DNA of 64,000 bases from Sambucus nigra. Lineage: Eukaryota > Streptophyta > Magnoliopsida > Dipsacales > Adoxaceae. Location of the stretch: the NCBI GenBank assembly GCA_949130495.1, contig CASBWL010000413.1:496001-560000 (forward strand). Reading direction: 5' to 3'. Below, piece after piece: positions 58,197-64,000 of this stretch (within the stretch, counting starts at the first letter, position 1; each line of letters begins with the position of its first letter). Both the position numbers and the translations under genes were made by a program. The notes under the pieces were generated by a model that saw only the letters and a list, made by a program, of their open reading frames with translations, was not told the origin of the DNA and made no database searches.

Positions 58197-59394
58197 GTAA
58201 ATCTTTATAAAAAATGATTTTTTTATAAACATTTTAAATTTCCCCCCTAAGAAGATAATCTTAAGCCAACTCATTAAAACAAGAAAAGCGCATGTTCTCA
58301 TGGGTTTAAAGTTTAATTCAGGAAGTTTTTCATAATATTAATGATTCGAGGACTAAAGTCTAATGACTTCTAAAATAAAAAACATGTATCATTGAATTAT
58401 CTACTGGATTGAGCATTTATTTAAAATTTATCATCGAAAACAGAGGCAAAATGCCCAATAAAAGAGAAAAAAAAAAGAAATCTAATATATATTTTAAAAC
58501 GGAGTCTGTAAATGTGATTATGCCACGTGTTTACATTTAATTCATTACCTTTTACACCTTCTGCTACAAATACATATGTTGTTGGACTCAAAACCCAAAC
58601 GATATGGTTTATTTAAGGAAGAAAAAAACCAACAGTCATTTATAAAGAATAAAAGGACACCCTTTGTCTCTTAAGCTCCATTGTTTAACCTCTCTCCTGC
58701 ATTAGTGGATATCTCATTTCCGTCAACATTATGTCTACACCTCTCCCTTAAGTTAGAATGAATGAACTTATCAACTTCTACAACTCTTCCCAAATCTCAA
58801 CACTATCCATTGGATTTTAAACTACTAGACTTCTGAAAAAAGTACCCACTCCAACAGTTGGTTGCAAGATGATTTTTGTGAAAATATTGGTTCTCAGAGG
58901 TGGTGATCTGCAACAGTTGGTCGGCGGAGAAGCCACTGCAAGGAAATCGGTGGTGACCATCATCCTGGCTCCAGTGAAAAATAAACATTGTAGCAGTATG
59001 CATATTCAACCCAGTTTACGAGTTTAACATGATCCATAATAGTTCATATCCAAGCCATCGGTGGGAGGATCTGCAAGGAATTTTAAAAAATATCGATACG
59101 TTGGGATATTTTATTGGTGGTGCTCATCCGGATAAAGGGTTCATCGGACTTGCTTCCCCATCAGTGCAATATTTCTCCAATTTTAGGAAGCCTTATTGGT
59201 CACTAATGCCAACAACTATGGCATTGTGAGTTGTTCTGAATTGAATTGATCCAAGGTGTATCCGATTCAACTCAGAACTGTTGTTAATCCACCGACAAGG
59301 AGTTTGAGAGATGATTTATGGAACAAGAGAGACCGGAAGTTTGAGTCGGTTCCTTGATTCCAAGATTTAAGTCTTTTATTTTTATACTTGTTTA

Positions 59395-59396
<2 letters not shown>
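58197..59396. other. No gene recognised
   Basis: AT-rich. Two overlapping small ORFs on opposite strands (59009-58803 minus, 59029-59229 plus; the second reads GFIGLASPSVQYFSNFRKPY) show no domain I recognise. The final RPSA exons were not found here. Confidence 0.4.
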
Positions 59397-59473
<77 letters not shown>

Positions 59474-59816
59474 GAGAGGGAGAGCAAAAGGACCAAACTT
59501 TTTAATGAACCTATTAAGACATTAAAAAATAACCCAATTGATTTTAAATTATATGTTGTATCTGGTCCGCGCCAGTGAAAACAAACACGCGTGTCGATTG
59601 AATTTTTTTTTACCACCCCACCACCACCATGGCAGCAGGTATGACAACCCTTATGGTGGTGGGGGTGGGGGTGGGGATTGATCGATACGCGAGTTCATTG
59701 CCGCTAGCGCGGACCAAATACAACATAGAAATTAAAATTAATTGGGTTATTTTTTAATGTCTTAATAGGTTCGTTAAAAAATTCGGTCATTTGGTTCGCT
59801 TTTGAACCTCTCTCTT

Positions 59817-59909
<93 letters not shown>
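59397..59909. mobile_element. MITE-like inverted-repeat element, copy 2, with microsatellite ends
   Basis: The whole segment is close to palindromic: (TA)n(GA)n at 59397-59488, then CAAAAGGACCAAACTTTTTAATGAACC, an interior with G-rich and C-rich blocks, the inverted arm ending GGTTCGCTTTTGAACCTCTCTC, then (TC)n(TA)n at 59821-59909. Inner arm words AATGAACCT, AACCCA(A)TT, ATGTTGTA, GCGCCAG and ACGCGTG are shared in order with copy 1 (3149-3807). No coding. Confidence 0.78.
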
Positions 59910-59911
<2 letters not shown>

Positions 59912-60109
59912 CTGATTGTAGATACTTTTTTTTGCTTTATTTTTAGTAGAGCTATGACCATATCATCGGGGTTAATGTTCCATCCTGATAAAAAAAAAAT
60001 TGTCTTTGTGTATCAAATTTATTAGTTATTTTTTATGACGCTTATTTATATTTTTTATATATTCTACAATATTGATAGCTTTGTGTTATAAAATAATAAT
60101 TATAAAGCA

Positions 60110-60139
60110 CCCGCGCATCGCGCGGGGCTTAAACACTAG
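60110..60139 (+). mobile_element. Helitron 3' terminus
   Basis: A perfect 7-bp stem with 3-nt loop, CCCGCGC ATC GCGCGGG (60110-60126), is followed nine bases later by CTAG at 60136-60139 and a T. This is the hairpin plus CTRR-T end of plant Helitrons, and the sequence is the common plant type. The 5' end (TC) could not be fixed; it may lie within the pyrimidine/TA tract at 59821-59909, giving a small non-autonomous element. No Rep/helicase coding seen. Confidence 0.85.
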
Positions 60140-60550
60140 TTATTTTGAAAATTTTGCAATTTTTTACAACAAAAGCACGCTTGGGAAGAACATATAGTCA
60201 AATCACGAACTAAACAAAAAAATGGATAGAATATCCCACACCCCCTTAAGTAAACCTTGCATTGTCCTCAATGTGAACCAAGAACCAAGTTAAAGAGAGG
60301 AAAATGGTGATATTACCTAAAGTGGAGCGATCTCCGGAAAGCCCCAAAACTTGACTCTCTTATAATGTCGTATAACGCAAGTGTAGTATAAACCCGGTGA
60401 GACCAGAGTTGATTTCCACAGGGAATTATATGAAGCAACGAAGATATTATTCTAGGTAAATGTCGATAAATAAGAAGTAAAAATAAAAGAAAAGATGATT
60501 TAGGTTCCGAAAGTTATTGCAGACTAAGGTGAACCACAATTACTGAAACA
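60140..60550. other. Repeat-like noncoding sequence
   Basis: Contains a sentence AACCCGGTGAGACCAGAG, TTGATTTCCACAGGGAAT (60392 on) that looks like dispersed plant repeat sequence, in part like the family A block near 45600. No ORF. Confidence 0.4.
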
Positions 60551-61510
60551 TGTGACACCCCGACTAATTAAATACCAAGTAGCTACTCTTTTATCAAATT
60601 AATACATAATATCAAGTTGGTTCATTCTTAGCATCATTGTCGAAAATATTTATTAATTACTAGTCACCTAATATTTAAAAAGAGTGATGTCAAATTTTAT
60701 CTTCCAATTAAACAACAAGCAATATAAATAATAACCATCCATCCAATCAAATAAGCAATCTCATGAGAACAATTAATAAAAAGAAATAAACTGAGTCTGG
60801 AGTACACACTCCAACAATAGTCAGAATACTGAATAAATCCCAATTCACAAGTCTGAATGAATAAACGAGTTAAAAACTGAAATAAAATAAATGACTGAAC
60901 TAATGTCTCTAATAAGGATGGGCACATGCCCTAACAGATGAAAATAACTCTGAATGGAATCAAATGCATAATGTGGAGGCGCCTAATACCGAGATCATGT
61001 AACTTTCATAGCATCTACAGCACGTCAAAGTAATGAAACTCCTATGCCTGGCGTCCCTGTGGCTGGGCACCTAAAAGGTTTTACAAAAAAATAGATTTGA
61101 AAGCAAACGGGCCAAAGACCGAGGTGAAAATATTTTGAAAACAGCAAGTGTTTAAATTACAATGTAAACAACACATATTATAGACATGTTAGTCACGTGA
61201 CCTCACTTGAGATACTCACCCCTAAAAAATTATACACGCCTAACGCTTAATTAATTCCCCAATCTAGTTACACTACCCAGTTTAACCAGTATATGGTAAT
61301 TCTTTATTCAATCGGACTACTTTACATTTTAACTCAAATGCCCCCGATTAATACGTACTAACATACTCCGTATTTTATTAACCAATTCTACTTAGCTCAC
61401 TACTCAGATTTTGTTCACGTATTTAATCATTATTTTAGAATCTCATCATCACTCATCTACTTAGCAACACAGTAGAACAATGACAAGTATATATACATTT
61501 ATCACCCTCA

Positions 61511-61581
<71 letters not shown>

Positions 61582-63486
61582 AATATGGCACCCCTAGGCT
61601 GAGCTGCGGTCCATACATACCCTGCTATGAAATCCCAGTACATCACGTACAAAAGGATCATGAGTTTCGAATCACTCAGGCACAGTATCAATACAAAGCA
61701 CATATACTGGAGGCGAACATAGTTCACATACCAATGGGTCACGGACATACCTATGCTCCCATAGTCAGTTGACTTATCAACTCACAAATAAGTCTTCACA
61801 GTACTATGTTCTTAAGGTACAATTATAAATAACCTCCGAAGGCACACAAGGTAAGATTGTCCTCTTCCAAAATAAACTCCCGTGATAGCAAGTATGGTAG
61901 GTATGTCATACACAAAATCATCCATGTACTAGGTAATCACACAACCCAAGTATTTATCAATTCAATATAGGGATTCACCCGACCCATATCCTAAGTCTCA
62001 TACGTAGTATATTTACCCAAACTATCCTACGTAATAATATTTAACGCGACAACTCTCGTCATATACAGTCGAGTACTTATACCTATCCCCAAAAGGTGAC
62101 TAGGTCTCGCACTTTATTTCTAAGGTTATCTCAATAATCTAAAGTCCCTCTACTATTGGTCCTAACCTTACAGCGTCATATACCCAATTTCAGTCTTAAT
62201 TTCTGTAAATTTCTAACCGTACCTCAATCGGGAAGCCCTTGAAATTTTAACGTTCAATCCCATAAAATATAAGCTTTTGTCGGGCACTTACTAAGACCCT
62301 ACTGACCTTAACTAAGTCCCACAATATCCTAGTAGTCACACTACGAATCATTATAGTCTTGGGATTTTATTAAACCTCAGAGATAAACAATTATAAAAAA
62401 TCAGAAGGGGTCGATCGATCGAAAGAGAGGGGTCGATCTATTGATCGATCACATATCTGCCTAGAATTCCTATAACAACTACGGGTTCTACAAACTTTAC
62501 ACCCTTAATAATCCATTACAACGTCTCAAACTCCCAAACAAGTATTCTAATCACCGTACCAACATATATGCATTATCTTTAACGTACTAGAATCATTAAA
62601 TCAACATGGATTAACACGTTTTGGGATCAAATCACCTATTTTTCATATAAACCCTATTTATCCTATTTTCTTTAAGATATTCATATAACTCAATAAAATT
62701 TCGTAATTCTCTACACATGGATCATGATTTTGTAACTAGTATATGTCCAGAAGTTCATCTACATGAAACCTACCCAGATTAAAGGTTTAATTCTCCAATC
62801 TCACAATTATTTCACTTTTTAAGATAAAACATCGAATCTAAACTATCATGTAAAATATATGCCTTGAATCTATGCAAGATAAATCACTTTCCTCTGATTA
62901 GAAGTTTCTGTGTAGTGGTTATTAGGCCCTGGGAACCCTTGTAACTTTTCCTTTCTTCTCACGTTGCCCACTTTTGATTTTGACAAATAATGGCCCTAAT
63001 AGCCCTAAGGGTTGGCTGATAAACAAAACCTAATTTTCGTAGGTCACTATTCACCAAAAATATAAATGATTAAAATATACTCTCGGTTTGCCGGTTTAGC
63101 CTAAAACTACCCGAGACCCAAACTAAACCCCCGGCTAGTGTTTTCTGACTATCTTGACTCTTCCGAACACGTTGGCGCACTCAAAATGACCATACGGATG
63201 ATATGAAAATAAATTACATTTAAATCCATTAAATTGATTCCGGATACGACTGACGCGCTCGTTCCAACTTAATTATCAAAACTGTCGTATATTTAACTCG
63301 CGACAATTTAAATAAAACCGTAATCATGTATTACTATACTTGCTCAGTAATATTCAACATGATCATCATAATCAAATACTAACTCTTGTCTCGCTAGTAT
63401 TTATATCCAGATTAATTACTAAATAATATCACAATTTAATTCAACTAATCCTATAATTAAAATTAGTAAAAATACGGGGTATTACA
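60551..63486 (-). repeat. 3' LTR of right-hand Tekay element
   Basis: The block order equals that of the LTR at 27895-30871, but it is clearly diverged. It holds a (TA)n tract of about 66 bp at 61514-61579 and, 1.03-1.08 kb into the LTR in element orientation, GGTCGATCGATCGA and TTGATCGATCA words (62410-62450) in place of the TTCGAA array. Confidence 0.88.
61514..61579. repeat. (TA)n microsatellite in LTR
   Basis: About 33 TA units. The tract at 53367-53399 occupies the same relative position in another Tekay LTR; the younger element at 27895 has none there. Confidence 0.95.
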
Positions 63487-63509
63487 TACTTCCCCCTTTG
63501 AAAATGACA

Positions 63510-63692
63510 TTTGTCTCGAAATTCGAAGAGATAAAAGTATACTGGGTAAAAAATAACTGTGGATATTTATCGTGCATCTCATCCCCGTGCTTCCAGGTAG
63601 ACTCCTCGACATTATTATGCCGCCACTGAACACGTATTAGCGGTACTACCTTCGACCTCAATTTCCTCTCGCTACGGTCTAGGATTGTGATT
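63510..63692 (-). pseudogene. pol: pol C-terminus with chromodomain, truncated
   Basis: Reads ILDRSERKLRSKVVPLIRVQ, then WRHNNVEESTWKHGDEMHDKY and PQLFF, matching the chromodomain end at 31090-30914. The open frame runs past the normal stop into the polypurine region. The upstream part is cut by another repeat at about 63692. Confidence 0.85.
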
Positions 63693-64000
63693 CGTATCGA
63701 ATATTGCATATTTCTGCTCTATATCTCAATGCATTCTAGCACTTTTACGGTCCTAAATGCCTATATTTATGCTCATTAACTATACAACCTTGGATTTGGA
63801 TATATACATGCTTTGCAGGGGCATTTTGCACTTTTGTAAGTATTGGAACGCTAAAAGTGAGGATCCGTTGCATTTCGGAGAAGTTTCATCTCCGGATGCT
63901 ACTTTAAGGGCATTTTAGTCAATTCACATTTCATCTTCGGCTCATTAAAATTCCACATATGCGTATTTCTTTGAGTTAGCGTCACGTGGCCGCAAACGGT
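63693..64000 (+). repeat. Repeat family A, start of a copy leaving the window
   Basis: In reverse complement it matches the block order of 47750-47340: GATTCGT...CGAAT, CCTATATTTATG, GGGGCATTTT, GAAGTTTCATC, then CACGTGGCCGCAAACGG. It has split the Tekay pol. Only the first 0.3 kb is visible. Confidence 0.6.

Larger units (their letters stand above)
60551..63692 (-). mobile_element. 3' part of a further Tekay-like element
   Basis: Minus strand. The 3' LTR is 60551-63486 (2.9 kb, TGTGACACCCCGAC...GGGGTATTACA). The polypurine CAAAGGGGGAAGTA follows, then the C-terminal chromodomain region, until the sequence breaks at about 63692 into repeat family A. The rest of the element, if present, lies beyond the window. 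Confidence 0.88.

Overview
The window is nuclear DNA of a flowering plant, probably a eudicot. It is AT-rich and gene-poor, host exons are small and separated by GT...AG introns, and almost everything else is plant transposable elements (TEs): Ty3/gypsy chromoviruses with LTRs near 3 kb, Tat-lineage gypsy with a second RNase H, a hAT element, MITEs and a Helitron end. The species cannot be named from the sequence. No intact host gene, tRNA or rRNA was found.

The main result is a dead host gene on the minus strand, spread over about 43 kb (44709 down to 1344). Eleven short exons, one of them split, can be picked out by splice sites and translation. In order they match NOC1 / CEBPZ / SLOW WALKER2 (CBF/Mak21 family, 60S ribosome biogenesis). 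The copy is broken by many stops, frameshifts, a lost splice donor, missing exons and a retrotransposon inside one exon. One intron has grown from about 965 bp to 32.4 kb by three separate insertions. A second host remnant on the plus strand (about 57383-58196) matches 40S ribosomal protein SA.

Layout: 1-700, dispersed repeat family A. 1344-6377, 3' exons of the NOC1-like pseudogene with a 659-bp MITE. 6450-24703, hAT element with an 8-bp target duplication; a Tekay-like chromovirus (7369-23121, duplication TGCAA) sits in its BED-finger exon, and a Tat element (11070-22357, duplication CCAAC) sits in that chromovirus's gag: three levels of nesting. 24931-27338, solo LTR with duplication CTATT. 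27895-38704, a nearly complete minus-strand Tekay element with duplication ATAGC. 38833-44709, 5' exons of the pseudogene, with a gag-only LTR element (41217-43982) inside an exon. 45360-47760, family A copy with a promoter. 47931-48122, Stowaway-like MITE. 50950-53440, truncated Tekay element joined to a truncated Tat element (53445-55500). 55560-56660, family A-like copy. 57383-58196, RPSA remnant. 59397-59909, second MITE copy with microsatellite ends. 60139, Helitron 3' end. 60551-63692, 3' part of another Tekay element, cut by a further family A copy running off the window.

Nothing here is a working pathway. The retroelements carry the usual gag-protease-RT-RNase H-integrase order but all have nonsense codons. 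The value of the window is in its history: order of insertions, fossil exons, and LTRs carrying unusual palindromic CG-rich arrays.
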